Part shown: positions 41,419 through 51,102 of the stretch, in pieces
How the letters are laid out: the number at the start of each line of letters is the position of its first letter
Position numbering within the stretch: the first letter of the stretch is position 1
DNA from: Klebsiella indica
GTDB lineage: Bacteria > Pseudomonadota > Gammaproteobacteria > Enterobacterales > Enterobacteriaceae
Assembly (NCBI RefSeq): GCF_005860775.1
Contig: NZ_VCHQ01000005.1
Span: forward strand, 62,001 to 126,000
Reading direction: 5' to 3'
DNA: 64,000 nucleotides
The notes under the pieces: model-generated
Told to the model about the DNA's origin: nothing
Seen by the model: the letters and a program-made list of their open reading frames with translations, nothing else
Databases searched by the model: none
Position numbers and translations under genes: made by a program

Positions 41419-42477
41419 CTACTCGGGAGTAAAGTGGCGTAAATGTTGGACGGTTGCCAGCCAGGCAGCGATCCAGCCAATCATTGAGCATATAAGCAGC
41501 ATCAGCAGACATTCGTCCAGGCCTAAGCCACTGAGTTCAAACTTCGTTCCGAACACTTGCGCCACCTCGGCGACCGCTGATGACAGGCGCATAACCATAA
41601 TTTCAGACAGGATCAGCGAGAGAAACGCCCCGGAGAACCCCAACAGCGCCCCGCCATACAGGAACGGACGCAAAATAAAGCCATCGGTCGCGCCAATCAG
41701 TTTTTGCACATTAATCGTGTCGCGACGGGCAAAAATGCTCAGACGCACGCTGTTGCCGATCACCAGGAACACCGCCGCGACCATCAGCACACCGATCATC
41801 GCCGAAACCCGCCCCACCAGCCCGGTTAACGACGAGAGACGCGCAAACCAGCTATCATCCATGCGCACTTCGTCGACCCCCTGAACATGGCTCACGCGGT
41901 CACGCAGCGTCTTCAGTGCCTCAACGCTCTGGAAATCAATCTTCGGTACCACAATCGCCACCGCCGGTAGCGGGTTCTCTTCTAGCATATCCAGCGCGCC
42001 GCCAAAACCTGACCAGTTACGGAATTCGCCAAGGGCCTCTTCCCGCGACAGATAGTTGACCTTCGCAACGCCGGGTTCCGCCTGTAACTGGCCGACGACC
42101 CGCGCAGCGGCATCATCATCCAGCGTTTTTTCCAGGTAAACGGTGATTTGCGGAGTGGGATAATACTGCGACGCAGCGGCGCTGACATTTTTGTACACCA
42201 TGTAGCACACGCTCGGCAGGGTTAATGAAATAGCGATCACCATCACCGTCAGAAACGTCGCCAGCGGCGTGCTTTTCAGATCCTGCAGCGCGCCGTGCCA
42301 GGCGTAACGCACCTGTTCATTAAACACGTTGCTCTTACGAGAAGCTGGCGGCGGGGCCGCTTTTGACCGCTTCGGCGCATTGCGCCCGCCGCTCGCGCCC
42401 GAGCCTGATGCATTGCGGAAACGGTCAAACTTATTGCCGAACCGGCGAATATGATTCATTGCCTCGCGCTTATTCAC
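41419..42477 (-). CDS. ftsX: Cell division protein FtsX
   Basis: Membrane subunit of the FtsEX complex, which activates septal murein hydrolases through EnvC and helps divisome assembly. GTG at 42475-42477 ([10 protein letters not shown]) is chosen: GGAGG lies eight bases upstream and the product has 352 residues as in E. coli. The basic N-terminal tail contains NAPKRSK, followed by four transmembrane segments and a periplasmic loop between the first two (about 95-220). It overlaps the ftsE stop by 8 bp. The N-terminal tail (residues 15-40) differs from E. coli more than the rest. Confidence 0.96.
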   Translation of the reverse strand: MNKREAMNHIRRFGNKFDRFRNASGSGASGGRNAPKRSKAAPPPASRKSNVFNEQVRYAWHGALQDLKSTPLATFLTVMVIAISLTLPSVCYMVYKNVSAAASQYYPTPQITVYLEKTLDDDAAARVVGQLQAEPGVAKVNYLSREEALGEFRNWSGFGGALDMLEENPLPAVAIVVPKIDFQSVEALKTLRDRVSHVQGVDEVRMDDSWFARLSSLTGLVGRVSAMIGVLMVAAVFLVIGNSVRLSIFARRDTINVQKLIGATDGFILRPFLYGGALLGFSGAFLSLILSEIMVMRLSSAVAEVAQVFGTKFELSGLGLDECLLMLLICSMIGWIAAWLATVQHLRHFTPE

Positions 42478-43138
42478 CGATGTGGCCTCCATGCATATGC
42501 CCGTCGCTGAGAGACAGGACGCGGTACGGACGACTGGAGATCAGCCCCAGATCATGGGTCGCCATCAACACCGTCACGCCAACGCGGTTAAACTCTTCAA
42601 ACAGGCGTAAAATGCCTTCTGACAGCGCTTCGTCAAGGTTACCGGTCGGTTCATCCGCCAGCAGAACCGCCGGCTTGTTGACCACCGCGCGGGCAATGCC
42701 CACACGCTGCTGCTCACCGCCTGAAAGTTGGATCGGCAGATTTCTCGCTTTGTCCAGCAGCCCGACTTTATCCAGCGCCGCCGATACACGGCGACGAATA
42801 TCATCGCCGCTGGCGCCGGCGATAATCAGCGGGATCGCCACATTATCGTAAACGGTGCGATCCATCAGCAGATGATGGTCCTGGAAAATCATACCGATCT
42901 GACGGCGCAAAAACGGCACCTCGCGGCTCTTCAGACGGGTAATATCATGACCGCCGAATAAAATTTTCCCGGCGTTAGGCCGTTCAATACCGCAGATAAG
43001 CTTCAGCAGGGTACTTTTCCCCGCGCCGGAATGGCCGGTCAGAAACGCCATCTCGCCCGCGCGCAGGTGGAAAGTCACCCCCTGCAACGCTTGTCTCCCA
43101 CCGAGATAGGCTTTGCTGACTTGTTCAAAGCGAATCAT
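42470..43138 (-). CDS. ftsE: Cell division ATP-binding protein FtsE
   Basis: ATPase of FtsEX, 222 residues as in E. coli. Walker [10 protein letters not shown] is at residues 35-43, with signature LSGGEQQRV, Walker [13 protein letters not shown] and switch MATHD. It starts 2 bp after the ftsY stop, so ftsY-ftsE-ftsX form one operon. Confidence 0.98.
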   Translation of the reverse strand: MIRFEQVSKAYLGGRQALQGVTFHLRAGEMAFLTGHSGAGKSTLLKLICGIERPNAGKILFGGHDITRLKSREVPFLRRQIGMIFQDHHLLMDRTVYDNVAIPLIIAGASGDDIRRRVSAALDKVGLLDKARNLPIQLSGGEQQRVGIARAVVNKPAVLLADEPTGNLDEALSEGILRLFEEFNRVGVTVLMATHDLGLISSRPYRVLSLSDGHMHGGHIGE

Positions 43139-43140
43139 TT

Positions 43141-44688
43141 TTAATCCTCTCGGGCAAAAAGTGCCTCAATAAAATCGCCCGCATTAAACGGACGCAGATC
43201 TTCAATACGCTCGCCAACGCCAATGTAGCGAATCGGAATACCGAACTGATCGGCAACCGAGAAGATAACTCCGCCTTTGGCGGTGCCATCCAGCTTAGTC
43301 AAAGTGATACCGCTCAGTCCAACCGCCTCATGAAACAGCCGGGCCTGGCTTATCGCGTTCTGCCCGGTACTGGCGTCAATAGTCAGCATAACTTCATGCG
43401 GCGCATCGACATCCAGTTTTTTCATGACGCGGACAATCTTCTTCAGTTCTTCCATCAGGTGCGATTTATTCTGCAAACGCCCTGCGGTATCCGCAATCAG
43501 GACGTCAATATTGCGCGCCTTCGCCGCCTGGATGGCATCAAAAATAACCGATGCCGAATCCGCGCCCGTGTGCTGGGCAATGACCGGAATAGCGTTACGT
43601 TGCCCCCAAACCTGGAGCTGTTCAACCGCCGCCGCACGGAAAGTATCCCCCGCCGCCAGCATCACCGACTTACCCTGTTGCTCGAACTGCCGCGCCAGCT
43701 TGCCGATGGTGGTGGTTTTACCGACGCCATTGACGCCAACCATCAAAATTACAAACGGCGTTTTGCCTTCAACATTCAACGGCTCGTCCACTTTGGCGAG
43801 AATATCGCTCATCTCTTCTTTTAACAGGCCGTACAGCGCTTCGGCGTCGCGTAGCTGTTTGCGGCTAGCGCCTTCGGTAAGATTTGTAATGATCTTACGG
43901 GTGGTTTCCACCCCGACATCGGCAATCAGCAACTGTTCTTCCAGCTCTTCAAACAGATCATCGTCGATTTTCTTGCCGCGGAACAGACTGATAAATCCGG
44001 AACCGAGATTCTGTTTGGTCTTCACCAGGCTGCGTTTAAGGCGGGCGAAGAAACCTTCTTTGGTCGGTTTTTCTTGCTCTGCCGGCGTGACGATTTCTTC
44101 ATCCGCCGCCGATTCAACGGCGTTTTCCGCCGCATCGGCCGCTGCCAGCGCCTGGGTGTCCAGATCGTCGTCGGTGATTGCCGGTGCGACCTCTTCTACC
44201 GCCTCTTCTGTTTCCGGTTCTTCTATTTTCGCGTCTTCAACGTCTGATTCTGCAACGACAGCATCTCCAGCGTTTTCAACACATTCTGTTTCAGTCACCG
44301 CCTCTTCCGGCGCCTGTTCAACCACCGCTTCCGCGACCACCGGCTCGGCAAGCACTTCTTCAACCAAAGGCTCACTGACGATCTCTGCAGCCGCCGTTTG
44401 CGCCTCAACGTCCGGCGATTCAACAACCGCCTGCGGCTGTTCGCTTGCCGCAACCTGCCCGGTCACGTCGACCACGTCGGCAGCAAAGGCCTCGGCGTCT
44501 TCTTTTTCCGCCGCTTGCGCCTCAACCGTTTCCGCCACAGGCGCTGGCGCCTGGCTCTCCGGTCTCTGTTCTGGTTCCGCACCCTCTTGCTGAGCTTCTA
44601 CTTTTTGTTCTGTTTCTGTTGCCTGCGCCTGTTCTTTTTGACCAAAGCCCAGCCAGGAAAAGAAGCCACGTTTTTTGTCTTTCGCCAT
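43141..44688 (-). CDS. ftsY: Signal recognition particle receptor FtsY
   Basis: SRP-family GTPase that docks ribosome-SRP complexes on the inner membrane. It has 515 residues, about 18 more than E. coli; the extra length is in the very acidic N-terminal A domain (Glu/Ala-rich, about residues 20-205). The NG domain follows, with G1 GVNGVGKTTT, G3 DTAGRLQN, G4 TKLDGTAKGG and the C-terminal FNAGDFIEALFARED. The start MAKDKKRGFF with a basic amphipathic end is conserved. Confidence 0.98.
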   Translation of the reverse strand: MAKDKKRGFFSWLGFGQKEQAQATETEQKVEAQQEGAEPEQRPESQAPAPVAETVEAQAAEKEDAEAFAADVVDVTGQVAASEQPQAVVESPDVEAQTAAAEIVSEPLVEEVLAEPVVAEAVVEQAPEEAVTETECVENAGDAVVAESDVEDAKIEEPETEEAVEEVAPAITDDDLDTQALAAADAAENAVESAADEEIVTPAEQEKPTKEGFFARLKRSLVKTKQNLGSGFISLFRGKKIDDDLFEELEEQLLIADVGVETTRKIITNLTEGASRKQLRDAEALYGLLKEEMSDILAKVDEPLNVEGKTPFVILMVGVNGVGKTTTIGKLARQFEQQGKSVMLAAGDTFRAAAVEQLQVWGQRNAIPVIAQHTGADSASVIFDAIQAAKARNIDVLIADTAGRLQNKSHLMEELKKIVRVMKKLDVDAPHEVMLTIDASTGQNAISQARLFHEAVGLSGITLTKLDGTAKGGVIFSVADQFGIPIRYIGVGERIEDLRPFNAGDFIEALFARED

Positions 44689-44880
44689 TTGCGACTACAC
44701 TCCTCGCTGTTAATTCATGGCACAGCTTCGGCCTGTTGATAGCGGAAGCTGAAAAATGATGAAATTAGTCGGATAGTCTACCACTTAACTTAACTCGCAT
44801 CACCGCCCCCGGATTAAGGTTTCGTCAACTGCCATCGATCGCTAGAATAGCAGGCCGGAAGTTGAGACTTGAGCAAAGAG

Positions 44881-45477
44881 ATGAAGAAAGCAAACCACGC
44901 AGGCAGCGGTCAGATCCGCATTATCGGCGGGCAATGGCGAGGCCGTAAATTACCGGTGCCGGAGAGCCCGGGTCTGCGCCCGACCACTGACCGGGTCCGC
45001 GAAACGCTATTTAACTGGCTGGCGCCGTCAATCGTCGACGCTAACTGCCTGGACTGTTTCGCTGGCAGCGGTGCGTTGGGCCTTGAAGCCCTTTCCCGCT
45101 ATGCGGCCAGCGCCACGCTACTGGAAATGGAACGCGGCGTCGCGCAGCAACTGCAAAAAAATCTGGCGACGCTAAAGGCTGGCAACGGCAAGGTCGTTAA
45201 TACCAACACCCTGGCGTTTCTCGCGCAGGCGGGCACGCCGCACCATATCGTGTTTGTCGATCCCCCGTTCCGCAAAGGGCTGCTTGAAGAGACGCTGAAA
45301 CTGCTGGAAAACAACGCATGGCTTAGCGATGAAGCGCTCATCTACATTGAGAGTGAAGTCGAAAACGGTTTACCGCCAGTGCCGGCGGGCTGGCATCTGC
45401 ACCGTGAAAAAGTGGCCGGACAGGTCGCCTACCGCCTCTACCAACGTGAGGCACAAGGAGAAACCCATGCTGATTAA
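44881..45477 (+). CDS. rsmD: 16S rRNA m2G966 methyltransferase
   Basis: Methylates guanine 966 of 16S rRNA with SAM. The ATG at 44881 gives 198 residues as in E. coli; an in-frame TTG four codons upstream is less likely. Motif I DCFAGSGALGLEALSR and the catalytic FVDPPF are intact. It is divergent from ftsY. The last 11 bp overlap the start of yhhL. Confidence 0.97.
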   Translation: MKKANHAGSGQIRIIGGQWRGRKLPVPESPGLRPTTDRVRETLFNWLAPSIVDANCLDCFAGSGALGLEALSRYAASATLLEMERGVAQQLQKNLATLKAGNGKVVNTNTLAFLAQAGTPHHIVFVDPPFRKGLLEETLKLLENNAWLSDEALIYIESEVENGLPPVPAGWHLHREKVAGQVAYRLYQREAQGETHAD

Positions 45478-45745
45478 TTTTGGCCGCTTGCTGATGCTGT
45501 GCGTGTGGGCGTTTTTATTGCTAAACTTGTTTCAACCGTTCCCGAAACCGCTGAATATCTTCGTTAACGTGGCGCTGATCTTTATGATTCTGATGCACGG
45601 CCTGCAGTTGACGCTGCTGAAGGCGACGCAGACAAAAGAGATGCCGCCGCTGGGGCGCTTTGAGCAAATTCGGATTTTCATCTTCGGCGTATTTGAACTG
45701 GTCGCCTGGCAAAAGAAGCTCAAAGCGACCATGAAGAAAAAATAA
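45467..45745 (+). CDS. yhhL: DUF1145 inner-membrane protein YhhL
   Basis: Small membrane protein of unknown function, 92 residues (E. coli 89). The ATG at 45467 has AAGGAG six bases upstream and lies inside the end of rsmD. There are two hydrophobic segments (about 3-22 and 27-48) and a Lys-rich C-terminus (KKLKATMKKK). It is translationally coupled to rsmD. Confidence 0.93.
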   Translation: MLINFGRLLMLCVWAFLLLNLFQPFPKPLNIFVNVALIFMILMHGLQLTLLKATQTKEMPPLGRFEQIRIFIFGVFELVAWQKKLKATMKKK

Positions 45746-45760
45746 GACCGGGCAAAGGGT

Positions 45761-46120
45761 TCAGGGATCCGGCGTAAAACGGATAAACCGCGAACCTTTG
45801 TAACTGAGCACGCCCTTATCGCCAACGTTGAGCGCATGATATTGCGCCGCCTGCAGACGAAACGCCATTTCCAGCCCACCGCTTTGCGGCCTGAAGCTGG
45901 CCTCATAACGCATTTCACTCCCTGCAGGCGTCACCGTCTGCTGGCGTGAACGACGATCGTTAATCACCTTCTCCCGCTTATTGCTCACCACCACCTGTTT
46001 TTGTAGCAGCGGCGCGGCATCATTCTCCATCTTTTCCCGACGCTGCTGCACATAGCGATACGATGCGGCGATCGCGATGATGGCAACAGCAACAATAAAA
46101 AAAAGCGGAATTTTAGTCAT
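45761..46120 (-). CDS. yhhM: DUF2500 protein YhhM
   Basis: Function unknown. It has 119 residues as in E. coli, an N-terminal transmembrane anchor (about residues 4-22), a basic stretch and a small beta-rich domain that ends GDKGVLSYKGSRFIRFTPDP, resembling an OB-like fold. It is convergent with yhhL at a distance of 15 bp. Confidence 0.93.
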   Translation of the reverse strand: MTKIPLFFIVAVAIIAIAASYRYVQQRREKMENDAAPLLQKQVVVSNKREKVINDRRSRQQTVTPAGSEMRYEASFRPQSGGLEMAFRLQAAQYHALNVGDKGVLSYKGSRFIRFTPDP

Positions 46121-46261
46121 TCACCTACCCCCTGGAATTATCAGGAATAAGAGTACAGTGGCTTGATTAACATTGTCATCTTCCACTGCAAACCACTACA
46201 CTGAGATGCAGTACCGTCAGCACAATCATTTACCTAATGGTAACAGATACAGGGACTTACT

Positions 46262-46888
46262 ATGCTTTGGTCATTTATTGCTGTCTGTTTCTCCGCATGG
46301 CTTTACGTCGATGCATCTTATCGTGGGCCCGCCTGGCGTCGCTGGGTGTTTAAACCCGTCACGCTGATCCTGCTTCTGTTACTGGCCTGGCAAGCGCCGA
46401 TGTTTAACGCCATCAGCTACCTGGTGCTGGCGGGACTTTGCGCCTCACTGGTCGGTGATGCGCTGACCCTGCTGCCTCGTCAGCGAGTGATGTACGCCGT
46501 GGGAGCATTCTTTCTCTCGCATCTGCTCTACACCATTTGGTTTGCCAGCCAGCTAACGCTGTCTTTCTTCTGGCCGCTGCCGCTGGTGCTGCTGATCCTC
46601 GGCGCTCTGCTGCTGGCGATTATCTGGACCCGGCTGGAAGAGATGCGGATTCCGGTATTTACCTTTATTGGTATGACGCTGGTGATGGTCTGGCTGGCCG
46701 GTGAACTGTGGTTTGCCCGGCCGACGGATACCGCGCTGTCAGGCTTTGTTGGCGCAGCATTCCTGCTGCTCGGTAACGCAGTCTGGTTGATCAGCCATTA
46801 TCGTCGTCGCTTCCGCGCTGACAACGCTATCTCTTCGGCATTTTACTTCGCCGGGCACTTCCTGATCGTCCGGGCGCTTTATTTGTAA
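46262..46888 (+). CDS. yhhN: YhhN/TMEM86 family membrane protein
   Basis: Integral membrane protein with seven to eight helices and 208 residues as in E. coli. The family includes animal TMEM86 lysoplasmalogenases, but the bacterial substrate is uncertain. The conserved acidic residues of the family appear in [15 protein letters not shown]. The short distance to zntA contains only the ZntR-type promoter. Confidence 0.94.
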   Translation: MLWSFIAVCFSAWLYVDASYRGPAWRRWVFKPVTLILLLLLAWQAPMFNAISYLVLAGLCASLVGDALTLLPRQRVMYAVGAFFLSHLLYTIWFASQLTLSFFWPLPLVLLILGALLLAIIWTRLEEMRIPVFTFIGMTLVMVWLAGELWFARPTDTALSGFVGAAFLLLGNAVWLISHYRRRFRADNAISSAFYFAGHFLIVRALYL

Positions 46889-46896
46889 TTAAGCGC

Positions 46897-46928
46897 TTGA
46901 CTCTGGAGTCGACTCCAGAGTGTATCCT
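46897..46928 (+). promoter_or_regulatory. ZntR-type (MerR family) promoter of zntA
   Basis: The -35 TTGACT (46897-46902) and -10 TATCCT (46923-46928) are separated by 20 bp, longer than the normal 17. The spacer and -35 edge contain a perfect 22-bp palindrome (46900-46921; left arm ACTCTGGAGTC). This is the layout on which Zn(II)-loaded ZntR distorts DNA to activate transcription. Confidence 0.95.
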
Positions 46929-46966
46929 CCGGGTAATGAGAAAATTATCATTACCCGGAGGGTCTC

Positions 46967-49195
46967 ATGTCGGCATCGGAATCGCAGGATAAAAAAGTCC
47001 CACAATTCTCCTCATTAAAATTTACACCTGTGGCACAGGCCCCAGAAGGCTGCTGCTCTGACCACGCGTGCTCCGCCGAAACCGCCATCGAAACTAACAT
47101 CCTGAGTGGCGCACGCTATCGCTGGCTGATCGAAGGGATGGATTGCGCCGCCTGCGCCCGCAAGGTAGAAAACGCCGTTCGCCAGGTACCGGGCGTCAGC
47201 CAGGTGCAGGTGCTGTTTACCACCGAAAAACTGCTGGTCAATGCTGATGGCGATGTGCGTGCACAGGTCGAAAGCGCCGTGCGCGCCGCGGGTTATGAAC
47301 TGCATGATGAAAACACCGCTCAGCAAGGGCGCCAGGCCACCCGACGACGGGATAATCTGGCGCTCATCACGCTGATCCTCATGATGGCGTTAAGCTGGGG
47401 GCTGGAGCAGTTCAACCATCCCTTCGGCAAGCTGGCATTCGTGGCCACCACCCTTGTTGGCCTGTGGCCGGTCGCCCGACAGGCAATACGCCTGATCAAA
47501 AGCGGTAGCTGGTTCGCGATTGAAACCCTGATGAGCGTCGCCGCCATTGGCGCGCTGTTTATCGGGGCGACCGCCGAAGCGGCGATGGTGCTGCTGCTGT
47601 TCTTAATTGGCGAACGCCTTGAGGGCTGGGCCGCCAGCCGCGCGCGTCAGGGGGTCAGCGCATTGATGGCGCTGAAACCCGATACCGCTATTCGCATTCG
47701 CAACGGCGTGCGCGAAACCGTGGCCCAGCACGACCTGCGCCCCGGCGACGTGATTGAAGTGGCCGCTGGCGGGCGTCTGCCTGCCGATGGTCAGTTGCTG
47801 TCGCCCTTCGCCAGCTTTGATGAGAGCGCCCTGACCGGCGAATCCGTGCCGGTAGAACGTAACGCCGGTGAACGCGTCGCGGCTGGCGCTACCAGCGTCG
47901 ATCGTCTGGTACAGTTGGCGGTTATTTCCGAACCGGGCGACAGCGCCATCGATCGCATCCTTAAGCTGATTGAAGAAGCGGAAGAACGCCGCGCGCCAAT
48001 TGAGCGTTTTATCGATCGCTTTAGCCGAATCTATACGCCAGTGATTATGGTTGTCGCCCTGTTGGTTGCCGTTATTCCACCGCTACTGTTTGCCGGCGTT
48101 TGGCTGCCGTGGATCTACAAAGGCTTGACCCTGTTGCTGATTGGCTGTCCATGCGCGCTGGTGATCTCCACCCCGGCGGCGATCACCTCCGGACTGGCGG
48201 TAGCGGCACGCCACGGTGCGCTGATTAAAGGCGGCGCGGCGCTAGAGCAGCTCGGCCGCGTACGACAGGTCGCGTTTGATAAAACCGGTACGCTGACTAT
48301 CGGCCAGCCGCGCGTAACCGCCGCGATTACCGTCGCGGATATGGGTGAAAACGATCTACTGGCGCTGGCGGCCGCCGTCGAACAGGGCGCCAGCCATCCG
48401 CTGGCTCAGGCCGTCGTACGCGAAGCGGAACGGCGTCAGCTAACCCTCCCGTCGGCCAGCGGCCAGCGCGCGCTGGCCGGTTCCGGTATTGAGGCGCAAG
48501 TCGAGGGACGGCGGGTACTGATTTGCGCCGCCAGCAAAAATACCGCCCCACAGTACGAGGAGCGTATCCAGCAACTGGAGAAGGCCGGGCAAACCGTGGT
48601 GCTGGTACTGCGCGATGAGATGCTGCTGGGAATTCTGGCGCTACGCGATACGCTGCGCGACGACGCCCGCCCGGCGGTAGATGAACTGCATCAACTGGGC
48701 GTTCAGGGCGTAATTCTTACCGGCGATAACCCGCGCGCGGCGGCAGCTATCGCCAGCGAACTGGGACTGGAATTTCGCGCCGGTCTGCTGCCTGAGGATA
48801 AAGTACAGGCGGTGACGGCGCTTAACGCACAAGCCCCGCTGGCGATGGTCGGCGACGGTATCAACGATGCGCCAGCCATGAAAGCCGCGACCATTGGTAT
48901 TGCTATGGGCAGCGGTAGCGACGTTGCTCTGGAGACCGCCGATGCGGCACTGACCCATAACCGTCTGACCGGGCTGGCGCAGATGATCTCCCTGGCGCGC
49001 GCCACCCACGCCAATATCCGGCAGAATATCGCCATCGCGTTAGGTCTGAAGGGGATTTTCCTGGTCACCACCCTGCTCGGCCTGACCGGCCTGTGGCTGG
49101 CGGTGCTGGCGGATACCGGGGCAACGGTGCTGGTCACCGCCAACGCCCTGCGGCTACTGCGTAAGCAGTCAGCGGCAAGCCCCCGGCGGCGCTAA
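46967..49195 (+). CDS. zntA: Zn(II)/Cd(II)/Pb(II)-exporting P1B-type ATPase
   Basis: Inner-membrane pump that exports zinc, cadmium and lead. It has 742 residues, ten more than E. coli. The cytoplasmic N-terminus has a Cys-rich stretch CCSDHAC (residues 29-35) and a heavy-metal-associated domain with GMDCAAC (Cys60, Cys63). The transmembrane metal site CPC lies in LIGCPCALVIST, phosphorylation Asp in FDKTGTLTIG, the SHPLA motif, and GDGINDAPA. GGAGG lies upstream of the ATG. Confidence 0.98.
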   Translation: MSASESQDKKVPQFSSLKFTPVAQAPEGCCSDHACSAETAIETNILSGARYRWLIEGMDCAACARKVENAVRQVPGVSQVQVLFTTEKLLVNADGDVRAQVESAVRAAGYELHDENTAQQGRQATRRRDNLALITLILMMALSWGLEQFNHPFGKLAFVATTLVGLWPVARQAIRLIKSGSWFAIETLMSVAAIGALFIGATAEAAMVLLLFLIGERLEGWAASRARQGVSALMALKPDTAIRIRNGVRETVAQHDLRPGDVIEVAAGGRLPADGQLLSPFASFDESALTGESVPVERNAGERVAAGATSVDRLVQLAVISEPGDSAIDRILKLIEEAEERRAPIERFIDRFSRIYTPVIMVVALLVAVIPPLLFAGVWLPWIYKGLTLLLIGCPCALVISTPAAITSGLAVAARHGALIKGGAALEQLGRVRQVAFDKTGTLTIGQPRVTAAITVADMGENDLLALAAAVEQGASHPLAQAVVREAERRQLTLPSASGQRALAGSGIEAQVEGRRVLICAASKNTAPQYEERIQQLEKAGQTVVLVLRDEMLLGILALRDTLRDDARPAVDELHQLGVQGVILTGDNPRAAAAIASELGLEFRAGLLPEDKVQAVTALNAQAPLAMVGDGINDAPAMKAATIGIAMGSGSDVALETADAALTHNRLTGLAQMISLARATHANIRQNIAIALGLKGIFLVTTLLGLTGLWLAVLADTGATVLVTANALRLLRKQSAASPRRR

Positions 49196-49268
49196 CGCTG
49201 ACCGGGCGACAAGCGGCACATCGCTGCGGCCAGGCGCGCAGCACCGCCCCGGAGAAATCTGAACGGGC

Positions 49269-49514
49269 TCAGTGGCTTTTACGAATCAGATAGCGGTACG
49301 GCAGCGCTTCGGTTTCCTGCGCCAGCAGCTCATGTTCCATAAAGCGGCAGAAACCCGGAATATCGCGGGTAGTCGCCGGATCGTCAGCCACGATCAGCAA
49401 CGTTTCGCCCACCGGCATCGTGCGCACGGTTTTACGCACCATCATCACCGGCTCCGGGCAACGAAGCCCCTGCGCATCAAGAGTATGGTCGGGGCTGGAG
49501 AAAAGTTCGCTCAT
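49269..49514 (-). CDS. tusA: Sulfur carrier protein TusA
   Basis: Accepts persulfide sulfur from IscS on Cys19 (GLRCPEPVM) and passes it to TusBCD for 2-thiouridine synthesis in tRNA. The 81 residues equal E. coli TusA. It is convergent with zntA and separated from it by 73 bp without a clear hairpin. Confidence 0.97.
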   Translation of the reverse strand: MSELFSSPDHTLDAQGLRCPEPVMMVRKTVRTMPVGETLLIVADDPATTRDIPGFCRFMEHELLAQETEALPYRYLIRKSH

Positions 49515-49674
49515 TTTTATCTCACATTAACAAAACGGCCCTAGTTTACCCCTGGTTCGCCAGTTCGCAAGCCAGGTTAACGATTGCGCAAAAAACAACC
49601 ATTGCATTACGCACACAACGCAGTATTATGCAGCCGTTTTATTGGGTTCCCTCACCCCAACTCTCTGTCCCTGA

Positions 49675-49791
49675 ATAATTCGAGTTGCAGACAAGCGACG
49701 ACGCAGTGAAGCGACGGCCCGTAAGGGCGAGGCTCATGGATGAGCCGAGTAACAAAGCTAACGCATCTGCAGCCTGAAGTATAACGGGCAT
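49675..49791. repeat. ERIC-like intergenic repeat with an unusual core
   Basis: The ends, ATAATTCGAGTTGCAG on the left and CTGCAGCCTGAAGTATAACG on the right, are those of ERIC (127-bp enterobacterial intergenic repeat) elements. The inner part lacks the canonical AGGAGCTTAC/GTAAGTGACT hairpin and instead has GGCTCAT-GG-ATGAGCC. The length is about 117 bp. It lies between tusA and yhhQ, 15 bp before the yhhQ start. Confidence 0.7.
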
Positions 49792-49805
49792 AAAAAGGTC
49801 ACAAT

Positions 49806-50471
49806 ATGAATCCGTTTACATCTCTTCAGCGTAAAAAAGCGCTGGTCTGGCTTTCGCTCTTCCATTTGCTGGTAATAACCTCCAGTAACTATCTGGTACA
49901 GCTACCGATCTCTATTTTTGGTTTTCATACCACCTGGGGTGCGTTCAGCTTTCCGTTTATTTTTCTCGCCACCGATCTGACGGTGCGGATTTTCGGCGCG
50001 CCGCTGGCGCGACGGATTATCCTCGCGGTAATGATTCCGGCGCTGATGATCTCCTACGTCGTCTCGGCACTGTTTTATATGGGCGAGTGGCAGGGTTTTG
50101 CGGCATTAACCCACTTCAACTTGTTTGTCGCCCGTATCGCTGCCGCCAGCTTTATGGCCTACGCGCTGGGGCAAATCCTCGATGTCCACGTCTTTAATCG
50201 CCTGCGCCAGAATCGTCGCTGGTGGCTGGCGCCAACGGCGTCCACTCTCTTCGGCAACATCAGCGACACCCTGGCCTTTTTCTTTATCGCCTTCTGGCGC
50301 AGCCCGGACCCGTTTATGGCGGCGCACTGGGGAGAAATCGCTATCGTCGATTATTGCTTCAAGGTACTGATTAGCATTGTATTCTTCTTGCCAATGTATG
50401 GCATGTTGTTGAATATGTTATTGAAAAAGCTGGCAGATAAATCTGATTTATCCGCATTGCAGCCAGGTTAA
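49806..50471 (+). CDS. yhhQ: Queuosine precursor transporter YhhQ
   Basis: Inner-membrane carrier of the Vut_1 / ECF-like family. The E. coli protein imports 7-cyano-7-deazaguanine (preQ0) for queuosine synthesis. It has 221 residues as in E. coli and six hydrophobic segments, with ATDLTVRIFG near residue 57 and FGNISDTLAFFFIAF near 149. The ribosome site AAAAAGG lies directly after the ERIC-like repeat, so the repeat may form part of the mRNA leader. Confidence 0.95.
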   Translation: MNPFTSLQRKKALVWLSLFHLLVITSSNYLVQLPISIFGFHTTWGAFSFPFIFLATDLTVRIFGAPLARRIILAVMIPALMISYVVSALFYMGEWQGFAALTHFNLFVARIAAASFMAYALGQILDVHVFNRLRQNRRWWLAPTASTLFGNISDTLAFFFIAFWRSPDPFMAAHWGEIAIVDYCFKVLISIVFFLPMYGMLLNMLLKKLADKSDLSALQPG

Positions 50472-50544
50472 GAGTACTGGCGGAACGATGTGATAAGATA
50501 AGCGAATGAGCCGTTAATGGCCGTTTATCGAAAGGAAGATGTCA

Positions 50545-51102
50545 ATGCGCAATTTGGTTAAATATGTCGGTATTGGCCTGCTGGTTATGGGGCTTGCGGC
50601 CTGTGATAACAGCGATACAAAAACAGCCACTACCGGCGCTGCCGCGGAAAGCAACGCCAGCGGGCAACCCATTAGCTTACTGGATGGCAAACTGAGTTTC
50701 TCCCTGCCAGCCGGTATGACCGATCAGAGCGGCAAGCTGGGCACCCAGGCTAACAATATGCACGTCTATTCGGATGCCACAGGCCAGAAAGCGGTGATTG
50801 TGATTGTCGGCGACAACACCCCTGAAGACCTGGGCGTGATGGCCCAGCGTCTGGAAGAGCAGCAGCGCAGCCGCGACCCGCAGTTGCAGGTTGTAACCAA
50901 TAAATCCATTGAGATTAAAGGCCACACCCTGCAACAGCTGGACAGCATTATCTCTGCCAAAGGGCAGACCGCCTGGTCTTCCGTCATTCTTGGTAAAGTG
51001 GATAACAAGCTGCTGACCCTTCAGGTCACGCTGCCCGCAGACAACCAGCAGCAGGCGCAGACCGCAGCGGAAAATATCATTAACACTATCGTCATTCAGT
51101 AA
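50545..51102 (+). CDS. dcrB: Lipoprotein DcrB
   Basis: Envelope lipoprotein of the DUF1795 family. In E. coli it is needed for adsorption or DNA entry of some phages and influences lipoprotein maturation. The ATG at 50545 is preferred over 50539 because AAGGA is then eight bases upstream and the product has 185 residues as in E. coli. The signal peptide ends in the lipobox LAAC with lipidated Cys20. The mature sequence contains [22 protein letters not shown]. Its stop codon abuts the stop of the convergent yhhS. Confidence 0.95.
   Translation: MRNLVKYVGIGLLVMGLAACDNSDTKTATTGAAAESNASGQPISLLDGKLSFSLPAGMTDQSGKLGTQANNMHVYSDATGQKAVIVIVGDNTPEDLGVMAQRLEEQQRSRDPQLQVVTNKSIEIKGHTLQQLDSIISAKGQTAWSSVILGKVDNKLLTLQVTLPADNQQQAQTAAENIINTIVIQ

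Noticed and set aside
43424-44593. Open frame of 389 codons opposite ftsY, Ser/Ala-rich
   Set aside because: Mirror of the Glu/Ala-rich FtsY A domain; low complexity, no family resemblance.
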